From Bidens hawaiensis (Eukaryota > Streptophyta > Magnoliopsida > Asterales > Asteraceae), in contig JAIQDT010003848.1 in NCBI GenBank assembly GCA_021521415.1, positions 186,001-250,000 on the forward strand: DNA of 64,000 nucleotides, read 5' to 3'. Of this stretch, positions 54,604 through 64,000 are shown in pieces. How positions within the stretch are numbered: the first letter of the stretch is position 1; each line of letters begins with the position of its first letter. The position numbers and the translations under genes were made by a program. The notes under the pieces were generated by a model. That model was not told the origin of the DNA, did no database searches, and was given only the letters and a program-made list of their open reading frames with translations.

Positions 54604-57593
54604 TAGAGGTGAATATCGTAACCAGTTAACCGGTCATTAACTGGTTTCTAACCGTTTTCCTAACCGGCTAGTAACCGGTATTACTCTAACCGGTTTATAA
54701 CCGATCCAAACCGTCGGTTTATAACCGGTTATTGAATTCAGGAGAGAGAACCAGTTAGTAACCGGTTTTTTGTAAACCGGTTAATAACCGGTTAACCGTT
54801 TTTTTGCGTAAAAAAAAGTTGTAGCCATGTTACCGTTATGAACCGTTTTTTGACCGTTTTTGTGAACGTTGGACCCATTTTAACCCTTCATAATTAGTAT
54901 AAATAAGTATGGAGTGTGTTGGGTTGATTACACCACTTCCCGAGCTCTCAAAAACACAAAAAACCGCAAAAAAAAACCCGAAAAAACCTCAAAACCAAAC
55001 TCAAAACCGTGACAAAAACCGCATAAAAAAATTGTTTACACTTGAACAACTTGGTGGTTTAACCGTCGTGCAAATTGTCTCAACAAACTGAGACAAAAAC
55101 CTTTGGTGTAATTTCGACAAGTGCGAAATGTCGAACGGGACGTTTATGGCTCGGTGCAAAAAATGTGGAAAATTTTACGCACCGGAGTCGAACTCCCCTT
55201 TAAGGCTTCACCTACAAAAACATTGTGATGTTGTGAAAAACAATCCGGCCATGGATCAAGCGAATCTTTCAACCGATGGAGGCGACATTTGTGTTTTCAA
55301 CCTCGACAAAGTTCGTGAAAGGATGCAAAATTTGTCATTCAAGAGGGCTTACCGTTTGATCACTTTGACAACCCGCGCTTGACAAAGTTGATCCAAGAAC
55401 GCTCCAACCTCGTTACCAACATGTAAGTCGCACTACCTTAAGACGCGATTGTTTAAAAATGTGGAAAAAAGCTAAACAAGAATTAGTTTTGGGTTTCGAA
55501 AACTTAAAAACCGGTGTTAACTTAACTACCGACGTTTGGTCGGCTCCACACGGTATACCGTTTTCGTATCTTTGCGCTACTGCGCATTGGGTTAACCCCG
55601 ACACGTGGCAAATGATGAAGCGTACGATCATGTTTGAGTTATTTAGTTATCCTCACACCGCCCAAAACTTGTTTTATATTTTAGATAATGTTATACAAAC
55701 TTTTAAATTACAAGACAAGCTTTTTTCAATATCTTTCGATAACGCCTCAAATTAATACCGCCGCGGTTCAAAAACTAAAACTAAAATACCAACCGATTTG
55801 TGACGGTGTTTTCTTTCATACTCGATGTGTTGCACATATCATTAACTTGGTTGTGCAAGACGGTTTAAAAGTTAAGCAAATAAAAAGAGTAACCGAGCGT
55901 TTTAGAACAATGTTAACCGAGATTTTTAGAGCTAGTAAGCAAAGATATACAAGATATTTGCAATTGTGTATCGATACGAATTCCGTCACTTTAGTTCCTT
56001 ATTTTGACGTATCTACTAGGTGGAATTAGACTTGGTTTATACTTGATAATGGGTTAAGACAAAGACCGACTTTGGAATTATTTCATGACAATCTTGCTAA
56101 GAAACGAAAAGTTAAGGCATTTTCGGTGAGGGGTTGGGAAATGATTTCAAAGTTAAGCGAGTTGCTTAAAGTTCTTAAAAACGCAACCACTTATTTGTCG
56201 GGAGTTTATTATCCGACGAGTCCGTTGGTTCTTCATCAAATTTGGTTAGTTTGTGTCAAAATAAATGATTATGAATACGTTGATCCAATGTATGATTATA
56301 TGATAGCTCCAATGAAATCAAAACTGAGAAAATATTTTGAAGAATTGCCAGCGGTTTTTACTTGTGCCGCCGCATTGAACCCAACTTTAACCGTTACAGG
56401 GGTTGAAACTTTAATCGAAAAAATTGTTTGGGCTTTGGAGTTGCATTTAGATGACCCGAATTGTGCATCAAAACAAGTGAGAAAATTTAATACTTATTTA
56501 GAAAACATGTTTGAACATTATGCTCTTAAATATGGTTCGACAACGAGCGTTCGACAATCAATGCGTTTTGGAGAAAGCTCGTCGTCATCAAGTAACCCAA
56601 ACATAAGTTTGTTTAATGATATTAGAAATGATAAACTTAAAAGAGCTCGTGGTAGCGCACCAAATAGTGAGCTAAGCCTGTATGATGCAACCGATTTTAT
56701 GTTCACGGTAAATGATTTTGAAAACTTTGATATTTTGGGTTGGTGGAAGCAAATGGAACCCCAATTCCCCGTGCTTGCCGCCATGGCCCGTGATTTACTA
56801 ACCGTCCAAGCTTCTATGATAGCTTCGGAAAGTGATTTTTCTTTGAGTGGTAGGATTCTAACGATACGAAGTACAAGGCTAACACCGGAATCGGTGGAAA
56901 TGTGCATTTGCTTAAAAGACCACTTGGATGCGGCAGACCGTATCCAACATACATCTAATCTTGATGGAGAGCTCAATGTTGAAGAAAGGCTACACAAAGA
57001 AGTAGAAATTGGTGCCGCACAACCACTAACCGAGGAAAAACAAATGTATGATGATTCGTTGCGATCGAGTAGTCCGGAACCGGACCGAGAAGACCCCGTG
57101 TTAAATGTAGACGGCGATAACGAAGAAGAAGAAGAATAAACGAATGAAGCCGAAGCCCGAATGTAAGAATAAACGAATGAATTCAATGTCATGTAGATTA
57201 TAAACGTTTATTTTCAAGTTATAAGTATTGTTTAAAGCTATAAACATTTATTTTCAAGTTATGATTATGAAAATAGGTAAAAAAAATCAATCAATAACAA
57301 GTGTTTTTAGTTTTTATTTTTTTATTTTTTATGATTTTCCAGCTTTTTTTATTTTTCCAGTATTTTATTTTTTATTTTTCCATCTTTTATTCCTATTTTT
57401 GCAAGTTTTTTTTTTCAAAAAACCGGTTTTTCTACCGGTTACTGGTTAACCGGTCCAGGTAATAACCGAACCCGGTTAGACCGGTTAGGGTATTTATGGG
57501 GAAGAACCGGTTACTAACCGAACCAATTAACCTGTGTAACCGGTTAGGATATTAAAAAAACCGGTGAACGGTTAACCGTTTTGTTCACCTCTA
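54604..57593 (+). mobile_element. hAT transposon with perfect 8-bp target duplications
   Basis: 2990 bases with terminal inverted repeats TAGAGGTGAA (54604-54613 and complement at 57584-57593) and an exact 8-bp duplication CTTCCATG at 54596-54603 and 57594-57601. Both subterminal regions (54618-54870 and 57418-57575) are packed with AACCGGTTA-type words in both orientations, probably transposase binding sites. It encodes a degenerate hAT transposase. Clean ends suggest fairly recent insertion, probably mobilised by another source. Confidence 0.93.
55083..57139 (+). pseudogene. hAT (Ac-like) transposase, inactivated
   Basis: In order: a BED zinc finger (FDKCEMSNG, CKKCGKFYAP, LRLHLQKHC at 55110-55235); a linker with FDHFDNPRLTKLIQE; the catalytic RNase H-like core starting TTDVWSAPHGIPFSYLCATA (first Asp) and SISFDNASN (second Asp); RCVAHIINLVVQDGLK, the conserved C/H block; YFDVSTRWN; and the C-terminal dimerisation domain 56730-56930 (ILGWWKQ, FPVLAAMARDLLTVQ, ASESDFSLSGRIL, CICLKDHL). 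The acidic end is a run of Glu. Frame breaks: shift near 55345, another near 55420, in-frame TAA at 55753 with a shift, TAG at 56027-56029. About 650 codons in sum, usual for the family. The 224-codon frame on the opposite strand (56518-57192) is a shadow. Confidence 0.9.
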
Positions 57594-57601
57594 CTTCCAT
57601 G

Positions 57602-58240
57602 CATTAATTTAGCACTATAGAAAAAACTTAAAAAGGATGGGATTCTAAAGATGACTTTTGACAAGACCTTGGGTGTTTGACTTTTTTTATTGTTTGACTT
57701 GGAGCTTCTTGAAAATGTAGAACTATAAAAGACATATCATATAGAGAAACAAATCCAAGTCTTGTAGTGATAATAACATTGTACTTTTATCTCTTTAATA
57801 TTCGTCACGCCTGTATTTTATAGTCTAAACAAGAAACCTGAATATAATGAGTTCAATAAAAGTTTGATGTTATTCGAACTAAATCACAAGAATCTGGCCA
57901 CAAAATGAAAGTTTGCAAGTATCTTATGTTTTGTATCGTAAACTACACCGAGTATATATTTTCTTATAACAAATATCATTACAATTATGAACCGAACCCA
58001 TAACGGCCGAATTGGTAAATTAGTGTTAAATTTACATATCCGTCGCGAACCGTGGGTTGCTCACTACACATATTAGGGGTCGTGGATACATGTAATTTAC
58101 CAATACTGGATGGAATTAACGTACTAAACAGACACTCATACAAACTACTACCATTTTCCTATGGAGAGAACAAAATGTTTAAAACTAGGAATTGGTTGAT
58201 TAATAATACACAACAAAACTGAATCTAACATCAGTTGGGA
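57602..58240 (+). other. Continuation of the pre-hAT sequence toward the Helitron end
   Basis: No gene is visible. This is the right flank of the hAT insertion and therefore continues the sequence at 54595. It leads to the Helitron-type terminus at 58241-58273. Confidence 0.4.
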
Positions 58241-58273
58241 CACCCCGCCGCAACGTGCGGGCTCTCCAACTAG
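58241..58273 (+). mobile_element. Helitron 3' terminus
   Basis: caccccgccgcaacgtgcgg forms a GC hairpin (CCCGC with GCGGG), followed by 'ctctccaa' and CTAG before T (58274). The pattern matches plant Helitron 3' ends and resembles the one at 8346-8377. The element it closes lies to the left, very likely including the DDB1 and L11 fragments; its 5' TC end was not identified. Confidence 0.65.
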
Positions 58274-58854
58274 TCATATATAAAGGGTTAACAAGATTAA
58301 TTGGTCTGGGTTTTAAACCTAGTTGGACTTTAATTGAGTTAAACTTTTAAATTGGTTGGGCTTTAATTGGGTTGAGCTTCTAAATTGGTTGTGCTTTAAT
58401 TGGGTTGGGCTTTTAAATTAGTTGGACTTTAATCAAACATGGGCAACGTTATATTTTTTCAGAGATGGCGAAATACGAAAACGACCCAATTTTTTTTATG
58501 CACTGTCGAAAAAATATTGAGGGGTAGAGGAGGCTACCCCTAGTTTAACACTAGGCCCGTCCCCGAATATGATATGAAAGATCTTAATTGATGGTTTGGA
58601 AGAGATCTAAAGTTCAGAGATCAGGTTGAATAACTTGATACCTAAGAAATATTTTTTATTTATAATTATTTAAATTAGAAGTGTATTAATTTTTTCGTAG
58701 TTTAAAGTTCCTGTTGGTTAAGTACTTAAGTTATTAGTTGCCTATAAATAGGGCTTAGTTTTTTATTAGTTGCCTATTAATACGCTTTCTTGATTCACTT
58801 AGATCAAACAAGGTCAAAAAATCCAGATTGCACGAGCTTGAGGATTTCAATCCG
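58274..58854. other. Tandem 32-base repeats and intergenic sequence
   Basis: 58310-58440 contains about four degenerate units of 30-35 bases ('ttggttgggctttaattggg'). The rest is AT-rich with no gene. The last five bases, 58850-58854, are the target site ATCCG of the next element. Confidence 0.5.
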
Positions 58855-60058
58855 TGATACGATCCTATTATTAATATTATATTAATAAGTTTATATTATT
58901 ATTATTATTATTTAAGTTTATCTTTTATTTAGTTTCCTTATTGTATTATAATTAGGTTTCCTTATTTTTTATCTTTTCCAATTATTATGTCTTTGGTTTT
59001 CCTATATATTATAATCTTGTTTAAGAAAAAATAATAAGAAAGAATTATTATTTGGGTCTATTTTCTCTTCTTCTCTTGTGATCTTGGGAGATTGACGGTT
59101 GTCTCGAATAAACCGTAACAATTGGTGCTTTCATTGAGCCATAGCCTAGATGGCTTTGGAAGAACTCTTGTGGGAGCATCCACAACTACCTAGTTTTACC
59201 GTATCTAATCCCGCCCTATGGATCTCTCAAGCAAAACGATATTTTCTTTTTTACGCGATCTATGGCGACGAGCGGTTTCCCTATGTCATTGAATCCTTCG
59301 ATGATGAACCATTCTGGTGGTTCAATGGTTGGCTTCGAAGTTCAAATTTCCTCACCTGGGATGATTTCACTACAACAATGCTTACTCCATTCCACGTTAG
59401 TTCCATCAATTCAATGGCCAAGTCTGATAATGAAACCATTGTTAATGAGGAAGTTACTCAAGGATTGGGGGATGTGACCTTAGGTGGGCATGCAACTGGT
59501 AAATATAAGCAACAAAGTGGTAATTTGATGGTTAATAAAGATCCCATTATTTACAACATTACAATTAGCTTGTTGGCGCTGACACCGTTAAAAGGTGCAA
59601 CAAGGCAATCTGTATTGCACCGCTTGAGGTGGTCCGTTGACATTGATCCGAATAACACCAAAAGACTCGAATGGTGGCCATCGTGGTGCATCGTTGATTA
59701 CGCCCCGTATGCCTGTGTACGACTCGAGTGGCGACCGCCATGGCAACGACATTCCGTCCTTGAGGACAAGGACGTTTTCAAGGGGTCGAGAAATGATACG
59801 ATCCTATTATTAATATTATATTAGTAAGTTTATATTATTATTATTATTTAAGTTTATCTTTTATTTAGTTTCCTTATTGTATTATAATTAGGTTTCCTTA
59901 TTGTTTATCTTTTCCACTTATTATGTCTTTGGTTTTCCTATATATATTGTAATCTTGTTTAAGAAAAAATATTAAGAAAGAATTATTATTTGGGTCTATT
60001 TTCTCTTCTTCTCTTGTATTCTTGGGAGATTGACGGTTGTCTCGAATAAACCGTAACA
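58855..60058 (+). mobile_element. Miniature LTR retrotransposon with gag-like ORF only (TR-GAG/TRIM-like)
   Basis: LTRs 58855-59120 and 59794-60058 (266 and 265 bases, nearly identical) start TGATACGATCC and end CCGTAACA. A perfect 5-bp target duplication ATCCG lies at 58850-58854 and 60059-60063. The primer site 'ttggtgctttcattgag' starts at 59122, a type seen in some plant gypsy elements, and a purine-rich 'aaggggtcgagaaa' precedes the second LTR. The 673-base interior has no pol. At 1.2 kb it is complete and non-autonomous. Confidence 0.9.
59150..59824 (+). CDS. Gag-like protein of the miniature element
   Basis: 224 codons from ATG at 59150, ending inside the 3' LTR. It starts MALEELLWEHPQLPSFTVSN, then ALWISQAKRYFLFYAI, ERFPYVIESFDDEPFWWFNG and TWDDFTTTMLTPF. 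The spacing of W-I-x-x-A-x-x-Y-F, then A/E-x-x-W-W/F, then T-W-x-x-F-x-x-x-x-x-x-x-F resembles the retrotransposon gag (capsid) domain of Ty3/gypsy. The C-terminal half is not recognisable and lacks a zinc knuckle. An uninterrupted frame in so short an element suggests it may still be translated. Confidence 0.65.
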   Translation: MALEELLWEHPQLPSFTVSNPALWISQAKRYFLFYAIYGDERFPYVIESFDDEPFWWFNGWLRSSNFLTWDDFTTTMLTPFHVSSINSMAKSDNETIVNEEVTQGLGDVTLGGHATGKYKQQSGNLMVNKDPIIYNITISLLALTPLKGATRQSVLHRLRWSVDIDPNNTKRLEWWPSWCIVDYAPYACVRLEWRPPWQRHSVLEDKDVFKGSRNDTILLLILY

Positions 60059-60063
60059 ATCCG

Positions 60064-60698
60064 TCCCAACGATAATGACTCAGTGGTGTGAGTTGGGAAA
60101 CTATTATGCAGTTATGGGGATCACCCCCCCCCCCCCCACAACATATTCTGATTTTCTTTGGGACACGTGATCTATTTCCTTTATGTTGGCCCCGGGACCG
60201 GTCGATAGTGTATGGCCGGTTGTTAATTCAAGAATCGTGTAAAAAAATTGTGGGCACACACAAGAATAACATATATAGGAGTAAAACATGAGGAAGGTGA
60301 TTGTAAAATAACTATTAAAGGTTCCACATATGTTGCATAACTTAAATTCATACTCACTTTTCAAGTTTTATTTCAGTCGTACTTTTCAGGTTTCATTTGA
60401 AACACTTTTAGCATTCACTTCAATTCATACTCCCTCTTAAGTTTTATTTCAATCACTGTACTTTTCAGTTTCCATTTAAAATGGAGTTTAATTCATTTGA
60501 AAGTAATATTTTTGAACAATGTTTTTTTCCACATTTTTGTAAGAGTTTAACTGTGACGCCATTTCATTCGTCCTCAATTAATTGATGTTTGAAGTCTGAC
60601 TTCAAACACCGTGTAAACGGAAACCCCAATAACAGGGTAAGCCGCCCTAGTTGTGAATAATAATTAATATTTATAGTTGTGAATGATTACATAGGGTA
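60064..60698. other. Intergenic sequence with a poly-C run
   Basis: No gene is visible. 60124-60137 is a run of about 14 C, unusual in this AT-rich setting and a likely sequencing or length-variation hot spot. 60350-60500 repeats 'ttttatttcag/ttttatttcaa' phrases in two or three loose units. Confidence 0.4.
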
Positions 60699-61343
60699 TG
60701 TTTGGCAAAACTAGCTGGTAGCTAAAAGCTTTAGCTGGTAGTTGTTAGCTGTAGCGTTTTAGAAATATTTAGGTGTTTGGTAGAGTAGCTAGAACTTTTA
60801 ATAAAACTAGCTGGATGCTCACACGGTGCATCGTTCTAATCCGAAACCTATTCTGACTTGACCCCTTTCTACTCAAAACCGTACCAACATGAACGGGACT
60901 AAATTAGGCCTTTTTGCATCGACTCGTTCCGACCTTAATTTGGTCTTACGCATGACCCAGGCTTGCCTGACTCGACTTGTTGTTGATCCTAACCAATAAT
61001 CACATAATATGTTAATTTTTTAAAGTTAAAGAAGTATAACAATATGATACTCAAATTAAAGAGAATAAAATGCTCGTTTTTATGATGCAATTTTTAAAAA
61101 TAAATATTAACGTGTGAAAAAGTTATGATCTTTTAAAAAGTCATGGGGGTAGTTGGTTTTGAATATTGGTTAAATATGTAATTATTATATGAATTAACAA
61201 AATGTGATGAAAGTATCAAGTACCAAAATTGTAAAATTTGAAATACTAAAAGCTTGTAGCTTTTTCTAAACACTACTAGTTGGAGCTTTTAGCTTCAAGT
61301 TTTTTCTCATAACCTAAAAGATTTAAGCTACTCTAACCAAACA
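60699..61343. repeat. MITE-like element with TGTTTGG terminal repeats
   Basis: The left end TGTTTGGCAAAACTAGCTGG and the complement of the right end TGTTTGGTTAGAGTAGCTTA agree in about 14 of 20 bases. 'agctaaaagct/agcttttagct' words lie near both ends. The centre (60805-61160) is unrelated to the ends and carries a copy of the dispersed family seen at 7640-7755 and 15335-15440, so it may be a nested insertion. No clear target duplication was found. Confidence 0.5.
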
Positions 61344-61499
61344 AGAATCTTTAAATACTATTAAATCAATACAATGTGGACACATGGCCTTCAACTAGGC
61401 TGTCCACATGTGTCATCCAGTCAGCAAGTTACCATTCTCAGAAGGTCTAATATTGCGCCACGTGTCCTGCTCTCCAAAGTCACAAAAAATCAAAACCCG

Positions 61500-63329
61500 T
61501 TTTTTTTTTCACAAAAACTATTGATCTCCACCACCGATTCTCTCTCTAATCTCCCGATGATTACACCAACCCTAACTTCGGCGGCGAGATCTACAATCAA
61601 TTCTACCACTGATTTTCGTTGTAACTTTCCGATGAATATACGAATCCTACATCCGTCGTTCAGATCCACTATCGAACCTCTACATTGTTTATCAACAATT
61701 CGAGCCGTATTTGTGCCGTTTGGATTCGAACCGATTGGAGACATCAAAATAGTGGGATTTGATTATTTAGATGATTATATTGAAGGTAACTATCACTCCA
61801 ATTTTGCAATTACAGTTATTTTATTTAAAAAATTCTCATTCTCAATCTTTCCGGCAAATCTGTCATACGCCTATTTTATGTTTACTGATGTTTACTGATT
61901 CTTCCGGTCAATTATTAATTGTTTTGTTTTCTGATGTGGACTGATTGTTCCGGCAAAAGTTTCCTTCAATACTTTATATCCGACCGATTTTTTGATATAT
62001 TTATGTATAATAATTTATAACTTTTTTCTTTGTCTCAGTATTAAAATTTTCCGGCTAACCTGTTCTTATTGTTTTTTTTTAAATATTTATATTTAAGATT
62101 CCGGCTAATTTCCGTTCAATTTATTTTTATCCGACCAATTTTATGATCTATTTGTGTTAAAATTATAATAGTTTTCTTTGTCCAATCTTAATTATGATTT
62201 CCGGCTAATTTCCGTCTACTTTTATTTTCCGGCCAATTTATTTTTAGTTTTATCAAGATAGAAACTTTTTAATTTTGTTAATATTATAATTTTAGTAAGC
62301 TTTCAAAATCATAATTGTCGATAATAACAATAATTAAGTAATTAAGTAAAGAATTAATAATTTCAATAACTGATTTCATTAATCAATATATAACAATAAA
62401 ATAAAATAATTCTAACCTTAAATATTGAAATCAAATATTTTCATAAAATTATCAAGCGGTTATTTTGAAATAATGAATTACAATTAACCGCTTAAATTAT
62501 ATTCAAACTATATTTAGAAAGTTTCTAAACATAATACGTTTACCAAAATTTTTATTGATTAGTTCCTACTATATAAGATATGTCTAATCACATATATATT
62601 TATCATACTTTTCTGAATTATAAAATTCTGTAACAATGTAAGCTCCTCCCGTTTTAATATTTGTTTTTATGTTTGAATTATTTTTCTCTAATCTGTTAAG
62701 TTTTAATTTTATTCATAGGACAATGGAAGCTCAAAAATTTACCATGCTTAATGAGATTGATGTTCTAAAAACATCACCATCAACTCTTAAGGTTAGAGTT
62801 ATAAGACTTTAGAGCATAAAAGACAATAAAAATGTGAATGAGGATTTTCTGATCGAAATGGTGCTCATGGATGAAAATGTACATATGTAATTATGAATCT
62901 GTATATATGTTACAGATTCAACTTTTTTTATTTCATTATTGATTAACTTGAAATTTTAATTCTCATATATATTTTTGTCTTTAATGACAGGAGAATCGTA
63001 TCCAAGCAACAGTTTATAAAAAGGAAATCTTTAGATTCAAAAGATTCCTCAAGGAAAGCTCAACTCCTGACAATAGTTAATCCGAGCGTTGGTCTAAAAG
63101 GTACTAATTACCGTGTCATTGACTGTCCCAACAAATTGGTGTTGGGACCAAACACACATGTGAATCCATGTCAGGAGTTTGATGGTCGGCTGTTTGGTTT
63201 TAAGATGATTTCTTTTGCATCACTAATTAATAAAGATGTTTCTTTGAAATCCACAGTTGGTATATAAAAGTTTTCATCCAAATAAACTGATTTATATATT
63301 TAGCGTTAGATGTCCATTTAATCTGCTAT

Positions 63330-63368
<39 letters not shown>

Positions 63369-63833
63369 TTTTTGTTTGTTTTAGATATTATTGGTCACGT
63401 GGTTCATGTGTTCAAGAGCAATACTTCAAACGTCAAGGACAAAAACAAGCGTACAATGGAGATATGTGATTTAAGGTATTAATATTACTGTTTGTAACAT
63501 AACATTTGCTGACAGGTTTTTGTAATAAAAGATTTATACTTATTACTGTTTGTAACACTTCTCTTATTTCAGTGGGAATTGTGTGTATCTAACTCTATGG
63601 GATCATTATGCGTCTGAGCTCTCCAAATATGTAATTGAACATTTTGATGAAGGCCAGGCCATTATTGTTTTACAGTTTGGTAGGGTTAAGTATTACACCG
63701 GTTCTGATGGTAAAGGTATGTTTTTTTAACTGTTTTTAATTTTCTTGAGTTATAAATGTCACTAACTTAAACTAATGTGTCGTTCTCTATTTTTCATTTT
63801 TGTTAGAGAAAGTGTATGTGTCCAATTCTTTTG
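61500..63833 (+). pseudogene. RPA1-like OB-fold (DUF223-type) gene, broken
   Basis: Relatives of the large subunit of replication protein A bind single-stranded DNA; plants also have many copies, some carried by Helitrons. Likely untranslated first exon ending 61785 (TTGAAG|gtaact), long intron, then exons 62723-62878, 62991-63259, 63385-63475, 63573-63715 and 63807-63833, all GT-AG. Visible blocks: LKVRVIRL, IQATVYKKEIFRF, FGFKMISFASLINK, DIIGHVVHV, CDLSGNCVYLTLWDHYASEL, GQAIIVLQFGRVKYYTG and KVYVSNSF. Breaks: TAG at 62810-62812 where Trp is usual, and a TAA at 63078-63080 with continuation one frame over. In exon 5 the coding is cut by an LTR at 63834. The intact splice sites show a gene copied as DNA and then decayed. 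Confidence 0.75.
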
Positions 63834-64000
63834 TGTCACACCCCGACCAAAGGCGGAACATGCCGAGGTGTAACGATTGCCCATAAGCACACGACACTAT
63901 TAATACGCCAATATTTAATAAACTCATTTCATTTCACAACATCGAAAATGTCACATAACAAGGTTCATAAGTCAAATACAACAACACATAACAAAATATA
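63834..64000 (-). repeat. Gypsy-type LTR inserted in the RPA1-like gene, cut by window end
   Basis: Starts TGTCACACCCCGACC, cutting the RPA1-like exon after NSF. The next 80 bases ('gcggaacatgccgaggtgta', 'cacgacactattaata') match the reverse complement of 6908-6972. The orientation is inferred from that relative. The window ends inside the LTR. Confidence 0.6.

Noticed and set aside
56518..57192. Minus-strand open frame of 224 codons
   Set aside because: Exact antisense of the hAT transposase C-terminus; its Ser-rich composition mirrors the Glu/Asp-rich sense frame.

Overview
The window looks like a nuclear plant genome segment, very probably from an Asteraceae-like eudicot. It is AT-rich and carries one intron-rich plant cyclin gene embedded in nested LTR retrotransposons, MITEs, a hAT transposon, a Cassandra element with a 5S-like segment, and Helitron ends. 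No bacterial or organellar gene order is present. The family-level guess rests on the style of the repeats and is inference.

Layout. 1-6301: minus-strand LTR retrotransposon (LTR 5874-6301, tRNA-Met primer site, long leader, gag start at 63) carrying about 50 copies of an ATTCGTTA-type motif. It is interrupted at 1851-4617 by two ~1 kb SIRE-like LTRs in opposite orientation around a broken copia RNase H. 6302-11303: old LTR remnants, a MITE, a Helitron 3' end, local duplications and three MITE-like units separated by (TA)n. 11304-14049: the only clearly intact host gene, an A1-type cyclin on the minus strand, whose eight exons join in frame to 459 aa. 16056-25454: a complete Cassandra-type TRIM with a perfect 5-bp target duplication, split in its second LTR by a Tat/Athila-like element (16545-25353) rich in a GCACGGCCCCGTGC palindrome. 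25735-27939: a plus-strand gypsy LTR fused head-on to a minus-strand gypsy LTR.

27940-43891: a minus-strand Ty3/gypsy element (A) interrupted by a second one (B, 28433-38040, with 3-kb LTRs) and by a deleted copia element (38041-39221). 43892-48323 and onward: a plus-strand Ty1/copia element lacking its 5' end. An 814-bp transposon with a perfect 9-bp target duplication sits in its integrase. 49088-49836: a short Helitron-like element. 50997-51425: a hAT MITE with an 8-bp target duplication. 51540-54250: exon-like fragments of two unrelated host genes, DDB1 and ribosomal protein L11, side by side, followed at 58241-58273 by a Helitron-type terminus; this suggests gene capture. 54604-57593: a hAT element with perfect 8-bp target duplications and a broken transposase. 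58855-60058: a miniature LTR retrotransposon with 5-bp target duplications and a gag-like ORF only. 61500-63833: an RPA1-like (OB-fold) gene with preserved introns, inactivated by a stop, a frameshift and an LTR insertion that runs off the window.

How the parts work together: apart from the cyclin, which would drive the cell cycle with a CDK partner, the content is selfish DNA and debris of host genes. Several long elements carry their own amplified short motif (ATTCGTTA, GCACGGCCCCGTGC, GTTAACCCAG, AACCGGTTA, a 33-bp LTR minisatellite). Most coordinates for element ends come from TG...CA ends, primer sites, polypurine tracts and target duplications read by eye.
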